From contig NZ_QWGB01000005.1 of NCBI RefSeq assembly GCF_003576345.1, forward strand, positions 682,001 through 746,000: a DNA stretch of 64,000 bases. Reading direction: 5' to 3'. Under the pieces are notes generated by a model, which saw only the letters and a program-made list of their open reading frames with translations, ran no database searches and was not told the origin of the DNA. This DNA comes from Henriciella barbarensis. Its GTDB lineage: Bacteria; Pseudomonadota; Alphaproteobacteria; Caulobacterales; Hyphomonadaceae. Numbering within the stretch: position 1 is the stretch's first letter; the number at the start of each line of letters is the position of its first letter. The translations under genes were made by a program, and so were the position numbers. This document shows positions 33,191 through 42,833 of this stretch, piece after piece.

Positions 33191-33588
33191 CTCGTGCGGA
33201 ATGCAAATTTTCCATACCCGGCAAATGACGCGAGCGTGCAGATGAGTGTCGCGATAGCCGTGGCCAGTACCGGCGGGCATGAAGGCACGATCACGAGCAG
33301 GCCCGCATAGAGCAGATAGTTGAGGGCTGCGACGCTCGCTGCCACGGAAAAGTACCGTCCCGCTTCAGAAATCGGGCTGCCGCTACTGGCGCCAAATGTG
33401 AAGGCGCGGTTGAGTCGCCAGGTCACGAACATGGCAAACAGGATGGAAACGACACGCGCGACAAAAGGGCCAACGCCGCCTGAAATCAGGAGGAAAAGTG
33501 TTCCAGCATCCGCGACGAAGCCAAGCCCGCCGACCAGAACGAAACGTACGAATCTGGCCTTCAGGACCTGATGGATCAGGACTTCCAT
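33187..33588 (-). CDS. GtrA family membrane protein
   Basis: The 133-residue protein has four TM helices. FVRFVLVGGLGFVADAGTLFLL at the N-terminus and WRLNRAFTF between helices 2 and 3 are the GtrA signatures. GtrA proteins are thought to flip or help transfer polyprenyl-phosphate sugars. The ATG at 33588 overlaps the 3' end of the glycosyltransferase gene by 13 bases. That gene makes or uses exactly such a lipid-linked sugar, so the two probably act together. Confidence 0.85.
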   Translation of the reverse strand: MEVLIHQVLKARFVRFVLVGGLGFVADAGTLFLLISGGVGPFVARVVSILFAMFVTWRLNRAFTFGASSGSPISEAGRYFSVAASVAALNYLLYAGLLVIVPSCPPVLATAIATLICTLASFAGYGKFAFRTS

Positions 33589-34556
33589 TCGGGCGCAGGA
33601 TAGCTGAGGAAGACGGAGCGTTTTGCCTCGACGCGCGCGCGCGCAAGACTGTCGAGGATGAGGCCGCAAACCGCCGTCACCGTCGCAACAATAACGAGGC
33701 CCATGGAGAGGACCGCCGTCGGGAAACGCGGCACGAGGCCGGTCTGAAGATAGGTCAGAGCGAGCGGCGCCGCGAGACAGAGCGCGGCCAGGGTCAACGC
33801 AAGGCCAATCGCGCCAAAGAAAGCTGCCGGACGCGTTTCCTTGGCCAGCACCATGAACATGCCGAGAATGCGGAAACCGTCCCGGAATGTCTTGAGTTTG
33901 GAAGTCGAGTCCTCGGGACGCACGCCGTATGGCGTTGGACGTTCCAGCGTCGGAATGCCGATCTGGCAGGAATGAACCGACATCTCTGTCTCAATCTCGA
34001 AGCCGCCAGAAACTGCCGGAAACGATTTCACGAACCGGCGGGAAAATACACGGTAGCCAGAGAAGATGTCGCTGAACTGGCGACCGAACAGCCGATTGAA
34101 CAGCATGTTGAAAATGCGGTTGCCAAAGGCATGACCGCCGCGGCCAGCATCCTTGGTCACATTAGCCCGCGTGCCGACAACCATGTCGACATGGTTCTTC
34201 TTCATCAGCTCAACCAGCGTTGGCGCGAGCGAGGCATCATAGGTGCCGTCACCGTCGGCCATAACGTAGATGTCCGCCTCAATGTCCGCGAAGATACGGC
34301 GCACGACATGACCTTTGCCCTGCCGGATTTCGGTGCGGACGATTGCGCCAGCTTCCCGCGCAATCTGCGCCGTCGCATCGGTGGAATTGTTGTCGAAAAC
34401 ATAGATGTCGGCGCCGGGGAGCGCGCTGCGAAAATCTTCGATAACCTGGGCGATGGTGGCAGCTTCATTATAGCAGGGCAGCGTCACGGCGATGCGTGCT
34501 TCTGCCGGGTCAGCGGCTGGACGGGGATTAAAAGTTTCAACAGCCGCGCGCTTCAT
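33576..34556 (-). CDS. GT2 glycosyltransferase, dolichyl-phosphate-mannose synthase-like
   Basis: The 326-residue enzyme has a GT-A domain (about 20-230): IAVTLPCYNEAATIAQVI for nucleotide binding, YVMADGDGTYDASL as the DXD-containing metal site, and FSDIFSGYRVFSRRFVKS, as in DPM1-like synthases. Two C-terminal TM helices (about 250-275, 285-310) anchor it. Family members move a sugar from a nucleotide to polyprenyl phosphate at the inner membrane. The downstream overlapping GtrA gene and the divergent GT-C gene at 34644 fit a lipid-linked sugar pathway. The ATG at 34556 is chosen; an earlier one adds eight residues. Confidence 0.88.
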   Translation of the reverse strand: MKRAAVETFNPRPAADPAEARIAVTLPCYNEAATIAQVIEDFRSALPGADIYVFDNNSTDATAQIAREAGAIVRTEIRQGKGHVVRRIFADIEADIYVMADGDGTYDASLAPTLVELMKKNHVDMVVGTRANVTKDAGRGGHAFGNRIFNMLFNRLFGRQFSDIFSGYRVFSRRFVKSFPAVSGGFEIETEMSVHSCQIGIPTLERPTPYGVRPEDSTSKLKTFRDGFRILGMFMVLAKETRPAAFFGAIGLALTLAALCLAAPLALTYLQTGLVPRFPTAVLSMGLVIVATVTAVCGLILDSLARARVEAKRSVFLSYPAPEWKS

Positions 34557-34643
34557 CGCGTCACCTTTCTGTAACCACATTCGTCGTTTAACAGGGCCAG
34601 GTGAACAGCTGGTTACGCCTGCCAGCCCTGAAGATGAGCGCGC

Positions 34644-36431
34644 ATGCAGAGCGAAAAGCCTTCCCCCCTGGCCTCGAAATGGGTGCTGATTGCCTTCGGT
34701 CTCGTCGCTGTTGGCCTCGTCGCCCTACAGGCTGGCCCTACGCTCGGCGGCGACCTCCGCGGCAATGACGACATGATGCGCATGCAGCAGGTTCGTGACC
34801 TGCTATCGGGCGAGCGGGGCTGGTATGACGTCAGCCAGAGGCGGCTTCTGACGCCCGAAGGCGGCGAAATGCACTGGTCTCGCCTGCCGGACCTTTTCAT
34901 TGCCGCCATTATCTTCCTGCTTCAGCCATTGATCGGCACACGTATGGCAGAAGGCGTGGCGGCAACGCTTTGGCCGATGATGCAGCTTGGCTGGGTGCTG
35001 GCCATGGTTGCTGTCTGCCTGAAGCGGCTTGGCGCGACTCTCAGCGGCCAGCTTGCAGGCATGTTCTTCCTTGCCACCTCATTTGCGCTATTCAACCTGC
35101 TCCCCGGCCGGGTCGACCATCACGGCCTCGGGCTCGTGCTCACGCTGACAGGGTTCGCGGCGCTTCTCTCGCCGATAAGGAATGCGCGATCAGCTTTGAT
35201 CGGCGGGGCGTGCGTCCCCGTCATGCTGAGCGTCGCAATCGAGAACTTGCCGGCGGCTGCCTTCCTGATCGCAGGCTTCTCGATCGCCTGGGTCGTGCGC
35301 GGCGGCATAGAAGTGGGGCGCTTGCGGATTTTTGGTGCAACGCTGGTCGTCGCAGCGCTTCTTACATACGTCTTCGATGCGCCGGGGGCACAAGGTGTGC
35401 GCGCCGTTTGCGATGCCTACGGACAATCGCACTTTGTTGCGCTCCTCGTCGGGGGTGCCGGACTTTTCGTGATCGCGACTGCCGCCCCATCTGCGGACAC
35501 GTGGCGCCTGCGCCTTGCTCTGATAACCGTGGCTGGCGCCGTCGCGCTCGCGACGTTCATTGCCGTCAATCCGTCCTGCCTCGGCAACCCGTATGCAGGC
35601 GTCCTTGATGATGTGCGCACTGGCTGGCTGTCAGGCGTCGGGGAGGCCCGCAACGCCGCCGCGGTATTTGTCGACGATGCAACCCAGGCAATGTTCTATT
35701 TCGGATTTGGCGTGGCTGGCGTCATCGCTGCGATAGTCTGCCTGCTGCGAGCGCCGGACGGCCTGCGTCTTGCGCGCAGCTTCCTGCTCGCCTTCTGCCT
35801 TCTTGGCTTTGTGATCTCTCTCTGGCAGCTGCGCGCGGCCATGATGTCCCATGCCTTCGCTGCTATCGCCGGAGGCTTGCTGACCGGCGTTGCGTTCCAG
35901 CACTGGAGGAACAGACGCGGCGGTAAAGCGGCGCTCATCCTCGTACTGGTGGCATTGCTCGCATCGCCTGCGGGATGGCGCCTGCCGGGACTTCTTCTGA
36001 CTGACGCTGATGAAGAAACTGACACAGCAGACTTTGACTGTACTTCTGCCGCGGCGCTGGCGCAGGTCGCCGCTGCGCCGAGCATGGTGGTCTTCACACC
36101 GATCGATCTTGGTGCGCCGTTGATCTACCATACGCCGCATTATGCAACGGCCGCCCCCTACCACCGCAATGTACATGCGCTGTCGCGGACGCTGAACATT
36201 TATACCGGCCCGGTTTCGAGAGCCCGCGAAAAAATGTCCCGCTCAGGCGCCACCCACCTTCTCTATTGCCCCGGCCTGAATGAGATGGCTGCCTATGCAG
36301 AGCGCGCGCCGAACGGTTTCGCAGCCGCGCTGGAAAGCGGCAACCTGCCGAACTGGCTGGTCCCGACGACGTCCCAAGATAACAGGACCGGCGACCCTGT
36401 CCTTTACAGCATCGTCTTCGACCGCAATTGA
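34644..36431 (+). CDS. STT3-like GT-C membrane glycosyltransferase
   Basis: The 595-residue protein has about 11-12 TM helices and a C-terminal soluble domain (about 470-595). The first periplasmic loop reads RGNDDMMRMQQVRDLLSGE then MHWSRLPDLFIA, as in the STT3/AglB/PglB family (paired acids, then W-P/R-L-x-D-xxIA). LPGRVDHHGLGLV matches the DHH block of the same fold. I do not find the WWDYG motif of oligosaccharyltransferases, so protein N-glycosylation is not supported. It probably uses a polyprenyl-linked sugar from the divergent DPM-like enzyme. AMP nucleosidase follows by 30 bases. Confidence 0.65.
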   Translation: MQSEKPSPLASKWVLIAFGLVAVGLVALQAGPTLGGDLRGNDDMMRMQQVRDLLSGERGWYDVSQRRLLTPEGGEMHWSRLPDLFIAAIIFLLQPLIGTRMAEGVAATLWPMMQLGWVLAMVAVCLKRLGATLSGQLAGMFFLATSFALFNLLPGRVDHHGLGLVLTLTGFAALLSPIRNARSALIGGACVPVMLSVAIENLPAAAFLIAGFSIAWVVRGGIEVGRLRIFGATLVVAALLTYVFDAPGAQGVRAVCDAYGQSHFVALLVGGAGLFVIATAAPSADTWRLRLALITVAGAVALATFIAVNPSCLGNPYAGVLDDVRTGWLSGVGEARNAAAVFVDDATQAMFYFGFGVAGVIAAIVCLLRAPDGLRLARSFLLAFCLLGFVISLWQLRAAMMSHAFAAIAGGLLTGVAFQHWRNRRGGKAALILVLVALLASPAGWRLPGLLLTDADEETDTADFDCTSAAALAQVAAAPSMVVFTPIDLGAPLIYHTPHYATAAPYHRNVHALSRTLNIYTGPVSRAREKMSRSGATHLLYCPGLNEMAAYAERAPNGFAAALESGNLPNWLVPTTSQDNRTGDPVLYSIVFDRN

Positions 36432-36461
36432 CGCAGCGGAGGCTTTGCGGCAACGGAAAGC

Positions 36462-37913
36462 ATGTCAAAACTCGATACGCCCGAAAAAGTCGTCGATGCG
36501 CTTGAGGCCGTCTATTCGAACGCCGTCAATGCGCTCACCTCCAGCCTTGAAACCTATCTGCACGAAGGCAAGGCGCCGCCTGTAGACACGCGCACCGCGC
36601 GAACCTTCTGTTACCCCGCATTGATCATACGCTATGATCCCGAAGGTCCTCCGCCGCCGATTTCGCGCGCATTCGGCAAGATGTCGGAACCCGGCACCTA
36701 TATGTCGACCATTACCCGGCCCGACTATTATCGCCCTTACCTGCTGGAGCAGCTTCGCCCCCTGATGCGCGACTACCCGGTAGAGGTTGAGGTGAAGCCG
36801 TCCGGGTCTGAGATTCCGTACGCCTATGTCTGGGATCAGGCCGAAGCGCAGGGGCTGGATGAGGTAAACCCTGCAGAGCTTGCCCGCTGGTTCCCCTCCC
36901 CGACCCTGTCCGCAATCGGCGACGAAGTGGCTGATGGTGAGCTTTACGAAGCCGGCTCCACGCGCCCGCTTGCGCTGTTTGACGGGCCCCGCACCGATTA
37001 TTCGCTGAAGCGCCTTGCGCACTATACCGGGACGCCTGTCGAGCACATGCAGCGCTATGTGCTGTTCACCAACTATCACCGGTACGTCGACGCCTTCTGT
37101 GACTGGGGCGTTCAGCAGCTGGAGCAGGGATCGCGCTATACCGGCCTGTCTGTCGCTGGCGGCCTTATCGTCGACGGCAAGACGCCTGACGCCAAATCAG
37201 CCATTGATGCGGCACCCTGGCGACGTTTCCAGATGCCGGCTTATCACCTGATGGCTGAAGACCGGACTGGCATCACATTGGTAAATATCGGTGTTGGTCC
37301 GTCCAATGCGAAAACGATCACCGACCACCTTGCAGTCCTGCGTCCCGAATGCTGGCTGATGGTCGGCCATTGCGGCGGCCTTCGGCATAGCCAGCAGATC
37401 GGCGACTATGTGCTGGCCCACGCCTATCTGCGCGATGATCATGTCCTTGATGGCGTCCTGCCGCCAGACATCCCGGTCCCACCGATTGCAGAGGTGCAGA
37501 TCGCCCTTCAGCAGGCGGCCGCCGATGTTACAGGCGAACAGGGCGACGCCCTGAAAAAGCGCCTTCGCACCGGGACGGTCGTGACGACCGATGACCGTAA
37601 CTGGGAGCTGCGCTTCACCGAAACGGCCCGCCGCTTCAACCAGTCCCGCGCGATCGGCATCGACATGGAAAGCGCGACCATCGCTGCGAACGGCTACCGG
37701 CTGCGGGTGCCGTATGGCGTCCTGCTATGCGTGTCCGACAAGCCGCTGCATGGTGAAATCAAGCTGCCCGGGGCGGCGAACCGCTTTTATGAGCGGGCCA
37801 TCGGAGAGCATATCCGCATCGGTATCGAGACGCTGGAGCGGCTTGCCCGCGATGGCGGGGCCGCGCTCCATTCGCGCAAGCTACGTGCCTTCGACGAGCC
37901 GCCTTTCCGCTAG
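36462..37913 (+). CDS. amn: AMP nucleosidase
   Basis: Amn splits AMP into adenine and ribose 5-phosphate and helps set purine nucleotide levels. The 483 residues match the E. coli-type long form. An N-terminal AMP nucleosidase domain (about 1-170) contains TFCYPALIIRYDP. The C-terminal phosphorylase-like domain holds VNIGVGPSNAKTITDHLAVLRP and WLMVGHCGGLR. GIDMESATIAANG is the purine-phosphorylase active-site Glu segment. A cytoplasmic enzyme, it starts 30 bases after the GT-C gene and may share its transcript. A tyrosine phosphatase gene follows. Confidence 0.94.
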   Translation: MSKLDTPEKVVDALEAVYSNAVNALTSSLETYLHEGKAPPVDTRTARTFCYPALIIRYDPEGPPPPISRAFGKMSEPGTYMSTITRPDYYRPYLLEQLRPLMRDYPVEVEVKPSGSEIPYAYVWDQAEAQGLDEVNPAELARWFPSPTLSAIGDEVADGELYEAGSTRPLALFDGPRTDYSLKRLAHYTGTPVEHMQRYVLFTNYHRYVDAFCDWGVQQLEQGSRYTGLSVAGGLIVDGKTPDAKSAIDAAPWRRFQMPAYHLMAEDRTGITLVNIGVGPSNAKTITDHLAVLRPECWLMVGHCGGLRHSQQIGDYVLAHAYLRDDHVLDGVLPPDIPVPPIAEVQIALQQAAADVTGEQGDALKKRLRTGTVVTTDDRNWELRFTETARRFNQSRAIGIDMESATIAANGYRLRVPYGVLLCVSDKPLHGEIKLPGAANRFYERAIGEHIRIGIETLERLARDGGAALHSRKLRAFDEPPFR

Positions 37914-37983
37914 GGCGCGGGTGGACGCCTGTGGGCGTTCATCCTAGCTCACCCTGCAGAATTGATGGCAAGAGGCAGATGAT

Positions 37984-38766
37984 ATGGACGACCGGGTGAA
38001 GCCGCTCGAAGGCGTGCGGAATTTTCGTGACTTTGGTGGATATGAGGGCGTCGATGGCGCGCGCATAAGATCTGGCAAGCTCTACCGGTCCGGTCATTTC
38101 GGCGAAGCGTCGGACAATGACCTGACCGCAATCGACCTGTTCAACATCACCCTACAGGCGGACCTGCGCAGACCCGACGAGCGCGAGCGCCATGGCGACA
38201 AGTGGCCGGTGCAAGGTGTTCACCGGCTCTATTCAGACCTTGGCCGCGAAACCGATGCGCCGCACGTCAATTTCCTGCGTCAGGTGGCTATTGATGCCGA
38301 CAGCTCGCGCGGCTGGATGCGCGATTATTACGTCAACGCACCTTACCGGCCCGCCCTGGTGGAAACCTATACCGCCTGGTTCGATCGCCTCGCGAATATG
38401 GACGATGATACCGCAGCGCTCGTGAACTGCGCGGCTGGCAAGGACCGTACCGGCATTCTCTGTGCCCTTACCCATCACGCACTCGGCGTCTCCATGGACG
38501 ATATCTTCGTCGATTATGAGCTCACCAATTCTGCGGCAAATGTCGAAGAACGGCTTCCGGAAGCAGCGGCCTATTTCAATGACATGCTGTCGAAAAATTT
38601 CGATAATGCTGTCTATCAGCCCTTTGTTGGCGTGGACCGCGAATTCCTCGAAGCGGCGATTGCCGCGATCAAAGACCAGTCAGGCGACATAGATACCTAT
38701 CTGGTGACAGCGCTTGGCGTCGATAATGCCAAGCGGGAGGCGATCCGCGAGAAGCTTCTGGCCTAG
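37984..38766 (+). CDS. Protein tyrosine phosphatase (PF13350 type)
   Basis: The 260-residue phosphatase has the PTP loop NCAAGKDRTG (C149, R155: the CX5R motif with Cys as nucleophile and Arg as phosphate clamp). The N-terminal GVRNFRDFGGYEG and LYRSGHF blocks are typical of the LipA/PtpB-like Y_phosphatase3 family, some of which also act on phosphoinositides. RRPDERERHG is the general-acid region. There is no signal peptide. It follows amn by 70 bases in the same direction. The substrate is unknown. Confidence 0.88.
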   Translation: MDDRVKPLEGVRNFRDFGGYEGVDGARIRSGKLYRSGHFGEASDNDLTAIDLFNITLQADLRRPDERERHGDKWPVQGVHRLYSDLGRETDAPHVNFLRQVAIDADSSRGWMRDYYVNAPYRPALVETYTAWFDRLANMDDDTAALVNCAAGKDRTGILCALTHHALGVSMDDIFVDYELTNSAANVEERLPEAAAYFNDMLSKNFDNAVYQPFVGVDREFLEAAIAAIKDQSGDIDTYLVTALGVDNAKREAIREKLLA

Positions 38767-38870
38767 ATCGCCTGACGCGGCGGCATGGGCACGTAGGCAC
38801 TTTTCAACTTCCTGTTTTTGGCAGACGCTGGTCCCAGAGCTCCGAAAAGGTGCCATGGGAGGAATGAGAA

Positions 38871-40364
38871 ATGAGCAGCCAGGCCACGCCGCCACCGGCA
38901 GAAACGCTTGTCGCTGAACCACGGCTCGATCTTGGGGGCGCACTGGACAGGCGAGGCTTTGCCTGGGCGATCTTCGAATGGGCACGTAACCCCTACTACA
39001 TCCTTGTCATCATCTATCTGTTCGCGCCTTATTTTGCGGGCATTATCGGCGCGAACCTGATTGCAAGCGGCGCGGTTGATGGCCTCGACGGCCCGGCTCA
39101 ACGCGCCGCAGCCAACGCCGAAGGTCAGGCGACCATCTCCTCGCTGGTCAAATATGCCGGCTTTATTGCTGCCTTTACCGCGCCTTTCCTTGGCGCGGCG
39201 CTGGACCGCGGTGGCCGCCGCAAGCCGCTGCTCGTCGTCTTTCTCGGCCTGATTGCTGTCATGTCGTTTTCACTCTGGTGGGTGAAACCTGATGGCAGCG
39301 GCATGCCGATCTGGATGGGGATGAGCGCACTCGTCCTCGCGGCGCTTGGCTATACCTATTCGGAAGTCACCCACAATTCGATGCTGAACGTGAATGGCCG
39401 GGCCAGCGCGTTGCCGGCGATTTCCGGGCTTGGTCTCGCGCTGGGCAATCTCGCCGGCGCGATCCTGATGCTGTTCATCGTGCTGTCTTTCGCCATGCCT
39501 GCGCTGGTTGGCTGGCCCTTCGACGCGCCGCTCTTCGGCATCAACGTCGCCAATGGCGAGCATCAGCGCCTCGTCGGGCCGATCTGCGCGATCTGGCTGG
39601 TTATCTTCTCTATTCCCTTCTTCCTCTATTCTGACGATGGCGGCACGCGCGGCGCCAACTGGACCAAGGCTGCAAAGAACGGTGCGGCAGGCATCTTCCG
39701 GACGATGCGCAATGCTTCGGACAATAAGGAAATCCTGAAATATCTTGCCGCGCGGATGCTCTATGCCGACGGCATGCAGGCCCTTCTCGCGCTCGGCGGC
39801 GTCTTCATCGGGCTGTATCTCGAGTGGAATGTCGTTGAGCTGTCCGCCTATGCCATCCTCGCCTCCTTCTTTGCCTTTGGCGGCGGGATTGTCGGGGGCT
39901 GGCTGGACGGGCTGGTTGGTCCGAAACGGGCCCTGATGATCGAGATCACCGGTATGATCGCGACCCTGGCCTTTCAGCTCTCGATCACACCAAACTCTAT
40001 TCTCTATGGTCTGGTACCGGGTTTCGAGATCTGGGACGGTCCGATCTTCAACACGCTGTCTGATGTCGTCTATCTCAGCACGGCTGTCTTTATTGCCGTG
40101 ACGGCGACGGCCAGCATCTCGTCCAGCCGGTCCATGCTGGTGCATCTCGCACCAAGCGACAGGGTGGGTGAGTTTTTCGGGCTCTATGCGATTGCAGGCA
40201 CGGTGACGGTCTGGCTCGGCCCGCTTCTGGTCGAGCTTTTCACCAAATGGTCAGGCGACCAGCGTGTCGGCATGAGCGCGATTGGTCTGCTCTTCGTGCT
40301 GGGCCTCATGGTGCTGACGACGGTGCACTCACCGCACCATCCAGCCGTCGACAAGGACAGCTAG
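38871..40364 (+). CDS. MFS transporter of the Atg22/UMF1 group
   Basis: The 497-residue inner-membrane protein has about 12 TM helices. The start FAWAIFEWARNPYYILVIIYLFAPYF matches the W-A-x-x-D/E-W-A-x-x-P block of Atg22-like (UMF1) transporters. GAALDRGGRRKPLLVVFL is the MFS loop 2-3 motif. Fungal Atg22 exports amino acids from the vacuole; bacterial substrates are not known. An ATG with GGGAGGA stands at 38871. The stop overlaps the convergent TadG-like gene by 4 bases. Confidence 0.85.
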   Translation: MSSQATPPPAETLVAEPRLDLGGALDRRGFAWAIFEWARNPYYILVIIYLFAPYFAGIIGANLIASGAVDGLDGPAQRAAANAEGQATISSLVKYAGFIAAFTAPFLGAALDRGGRRKPLLVVFLGLIAVMSFSLWWVKPDGSGMPIWMGMSALVLAALGYTYSEVTHNSMLNVNGRASALPAISGLGLALGNLAGAILMLFIVLSFAMPALVGWPFDAPLFGINVANGEHQRLVGPICAIWLVIFSIPFFLYSDDGGTRGANWTKAAKNGAAGIFRTMRNASDNKEILKYLAARMLYADGMQALLALGGVFIGLYLEWNVVELSAYAILASFFAFGGGIVGGWLDGLVGPKRALMIEITGMIATLAFQLSITPNSILYGLVPGFEIWDGPIFNTLSDVVYLSTAVFIAVTATASISSSRSMLVHLAPSDRVGEFFGLYAIAGTVTVWLGPLLVELFTKWSGDQRVGMSAIGLLFVLGLMVLTTVHSPHHPAVDKDS

Positions 40365-40900
40365 CTGGTTTCGCGGGCGACCCGGTCGGTACGGCGTGGG
40401 CGCAGGTAGAACTCGTCCGACAGCGTCTTCGACGTGGTGAAGAAATAGCCGAGCGTCGAGTTGTAGTCGTACTCGACCTCGGCGAACACCACTGACCCGT
40501 CCTCGGGTACGATGCCATCTGGCACGGTGATCGTCGAGTCTACGGTGAACGGCGTCATGTTGCGACCCTCGCTCCAGGCAACCTTGATCGTGCCCTCATC
40601 GTCATAGAGGCTCGAGATCCGCATGCGCGCATCAGAGATCGGGTTCGGCTGGAAGATCATCCGCGTCGCTTCGAAGATGTCGTCCATTTCATCGTCATTG
40701 ATGGTCGCAGCGCGGGCGACAAGGTCCCCCAGCGCGGACGCAGAGCTGGTCACCTTGCGGTCCAGCACCATCATGAAAGAGAGCTCGATACAGGCGAAAT
40801 AGATCAGGATCATGACCGGCGCGATAAGCGCAAACTCAATGGCGGACACGCCCTTGTTTTCTGCCCGCAGGCAACGGATGGCATTCATCAAACGGTGCAT
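40361..40900 (-). CDS. TadE/TadG-like pseudopilin or pilus assembly protein
   Basis: The 179-residue protein has a type IV pilin-like N-terminus: a short basic region, then GVSAIEFALIAPVMILIYFA, with the Glu five residues after the likely cleavage Gly. This is the TadE hallmark. The rest is an exported domain with YNSTLGYFF and no pilus adhesin features. TadE/TadG family proteins belong to tight-adherence pili, but no tadA/B/C, rcpA or flp gene is in the window. It is the second gene of a pair with the TadE-like gene upstream, separated by 3 bases. Confidence 0.8.
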   Translation of the reverse strand: MHRLMNAIRCLRAENKGVSAIEFALIAPVMILIYFACIELSFMMVLDRKVTSSASALGDLVARAATINDDEMDDIFEATRMIFQPNPISDARMRISSLYDDEGTIKVAWSEGRNMTPFTVDSTITVPDGIVPEDGSVVFAEVEYDYNSTLGYFFTTSKTLSDEFYLRPRRTDRVARETS

Positions 40901-40903
40901 CTG

Positions 40904-41443
40904 CTAGTCTCCGAACGGTTCATTGCGGAAGACGACGGTGGCCTGAAGCAGCCGGCGGTTTTCACTGAGATTGGCAAGCGGTGCGCTCAGGACGGGCGTC
41001 ATGAGCTCCCACTCATAGAAGGCGCGAACCACGACTATGTCGTTCGCCCCGCCCGGATTGAAGTCAAAGTCCTCGGTATCGAGATTGCCTTCATCATCAA
41101 TGGCTGACGGGTTCGAGGTCGATGCAAAGTCGCTATAGGTTTTGACGTCGAGCTCGATTGCGCCTTCGCACTGGAACAGGTCGAAAATCTCGGCGCAGAT
41201 GATCTCCTCGAACGCGTCGCGGTCAAAGCTGCCACCACTCTGAAGCTGGCCTGTGCGGATACCGCGGGCCGCTTCATTGAGGCCGTGCTCCAGCACGGAA
41301 GACATGATGAAGATCACGCAGATCTCCAGCAGACCGAAAATCAGAAAGAAGAACGGCGCGGCGATCATGGCGAACTCGACCGCGGCAACGCCGCGGCGGT
41401 CGCCGGCCCAGTCGCGCAGCTTCTCCAGAAGCCTTGGCGCCAT
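40904..41443 (-). CDS. TadE-like pilus assembly protein
   Basis: The 179 residues have the same layout as the neighbour: RRGVAAVEFAMIAAPFFFLIFGLLEI (Gly then AxxEF, followed by a hydrophobic helix at about 25-45). A periplasmic domain with two Cys (EIICAEIFDLFQCEGA) follows, which might form a disulfide. This TadE_like pattern fits a minor pseudopilin. The ATG at 41443 is preferred as it gives the usual short leader; an upstream ATG at 41470 would lengthen the leader. It is translated just before the partner at 40361-40900. Confidence 0.82.
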   Translation of the reverse strand: MAPRLLEKLRDWAGDRRGVAAVEFAMIAAPFFFLIFGLLEICVIFIMSSVLEHGLNEAARGIRTGQLQSGGSFDRDAFEEIICAEIFDLFQCEGAIELDVKTYSDFASTSNPSAIDDEGNLDTEDFDFNPGGANDIVVVRAFYEWELMTPVLSAPLANLSENRRLLQATVVFRNEPFGD

Positions 41444-41687
41444 GATACCTGGAAACACAGGTGGAAACATACGGATACTACCCTGATGCGGCGGAGCGAG
41501 CGCCTCTATCGACCCGTAGAGTGCTAGCAGCTCGTAGTTTCGGCCGGGTTCAGCCGGTATATGAAATTTCATCTATCCAGTGGCTCTCGCACCTGCCCTG
41601 TCGGCGCCTGAGTCATCACGGCGCCTTTACCTCGCCATCATGATTGCCCACATAGGCTTGAAATTCTGCTCGCATCGAGGTGAAGCG

Positions 41688-42824
41688 ATGAGCCACAATC
41701 CCATCAGGCCCTGGCGCTCTATCGAGCGGCGCAAATCGCGCAAAATCCGCGTCGGCAGTGTCGAGGTGGGCGGTGATGCGCCGATCGCCGTGCAGACAAT
41801 GACCAACACGCCGACCGAGGACGCCGCCGCGACCATCGCGCAGATCGAGCGCTGCGCTGAAGCGGGCGCCGACATCGTTCGCGTCTCCTGCCCAACGGTG
41901 GAATCGACGGCGGCCATGCCGGAAATCTGCAGGAACAGCCCGGTACCGATCGTAGCGGACATTCACTTTCACTATAAGCGCGGCGTTGAAGCGGCAGATG
42001 CAGGCGCCGCCTGCCTGCGTATCAATCCAGGCAATATCGGCAGCCCGGACCGAGTGAAAGAAGTCGTGAACGCAGCCCGCGCCAATGGTTGTTCTATCCG
42101 CATCGGTGTAAATGGAGGCTCACTGGAGCGCCACCTTCTGGAAAAGTATGGAGAGCCATGCCCGGACGCGATGGTGGAAAGCGCGCTCGACCATGCACGC
42201 ATTCTCGATGATCTTGGCTTTCATGACTACAAGATATCGGTCAAAGCCTCCGACATGTTCCTCACTGTGGCTGCCTACCAGCAGCTGGCGGAAGTGACCG
42301 ACGCGCCGCTCCACCTCGGCATCACAGAGGCGGGCGGACTTCGCACAGGGACAGTCAAATCCTCCATCGGCATGGGCAATCTGCTCTGGATGGGGATTGG
42401 CGACACGATCCGTGTGTCGCTGTCGGCTGACCCGGTCGAAGAAGTGAAAGTCGGCTTCGACATGCTGAAGTCGCTAGGTCTGCGCACCCGCGGCGTGAAC
42501 ATCATCGCCTGCCCTAGCTGTGCGCGCCAGGGCTTTGACGTCATCAAGACTGTCGAAACTCTGGAAGACCGGCTGGCTCATATTTCCGAGCCAATTTCGC
42601 TCTCCATCATTGGCTGCGTTGTGAACGGTCCCGGCGAAGCCGCAATGACCGATCTCGGATTTACCGGCGGCGGCAAGGAGAGTGGCAAGATGTATATCTC
42701 CGGTCGCCCCGACCATAACGTCTCCAATGCCGACATGGTCGAGCACATCGTCGAGCTGGTCGAGCAGAAGGCCGAACGTCTCAAAGCTCAGCGCGAAGAA
42801 GGCGACACCATTGCGGCCGAGTAG
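41688..42824 (+). CDS. ispG: 4-hydroxy-3-methylbut-2-enyl-diphosphate synthase
   Basis: IspG carries a [4Fe-4S] cluster and makes HMBPP in the MEP isoprenoid pathway. The 378-residue protein has the TIM-barrel start [25 protein letters not shown] and [10 protein letters not shown]. The cluster ligands are near the C-terminus: [12 protein letters not shown] (two Cys) and [10 protein letters not shown] with Cys and Glu. The length fits the bacterial form without the insert seen in plants. The ATG at 41688 follows GAGGTGA. It is divergent from the TadE genes and stands alone. Confidence 0.97.
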   Translation: MSHNPIRPWRSIERRKSRKIRVGSVEVGGDAPIAVQTMTNTPTEDAAATIAQIERCAEAGADIVRVSCPTVESTAAMPEICRNSPVPIVADIHFHYKRGVEAADAGAACLRINPGNIGSPDRVKEVVNAARANGCSIRIGVNGGSLERHLLEKYGEPCPDAMVESALDHARILDDLGFHDYKISVKASDMFLTVAAYQQLAEVTDAPLHLGITEAGGLRTGTVKSSIGMGNLLWMGIGDTIRVSLSADPVEEVKVGFDMLKSLGLRTRGVNIIACPSCARQGFDVIKTVETLEDRLAHISEPISLSIIGCVVNGPGEAAMTDLGFTGGGKESGKMYISGRPDHNVSNADMVEHIVELVEQKAERLKAQREEGDTIAAE

Positions 42825-42833
42825 GCCACAGCT

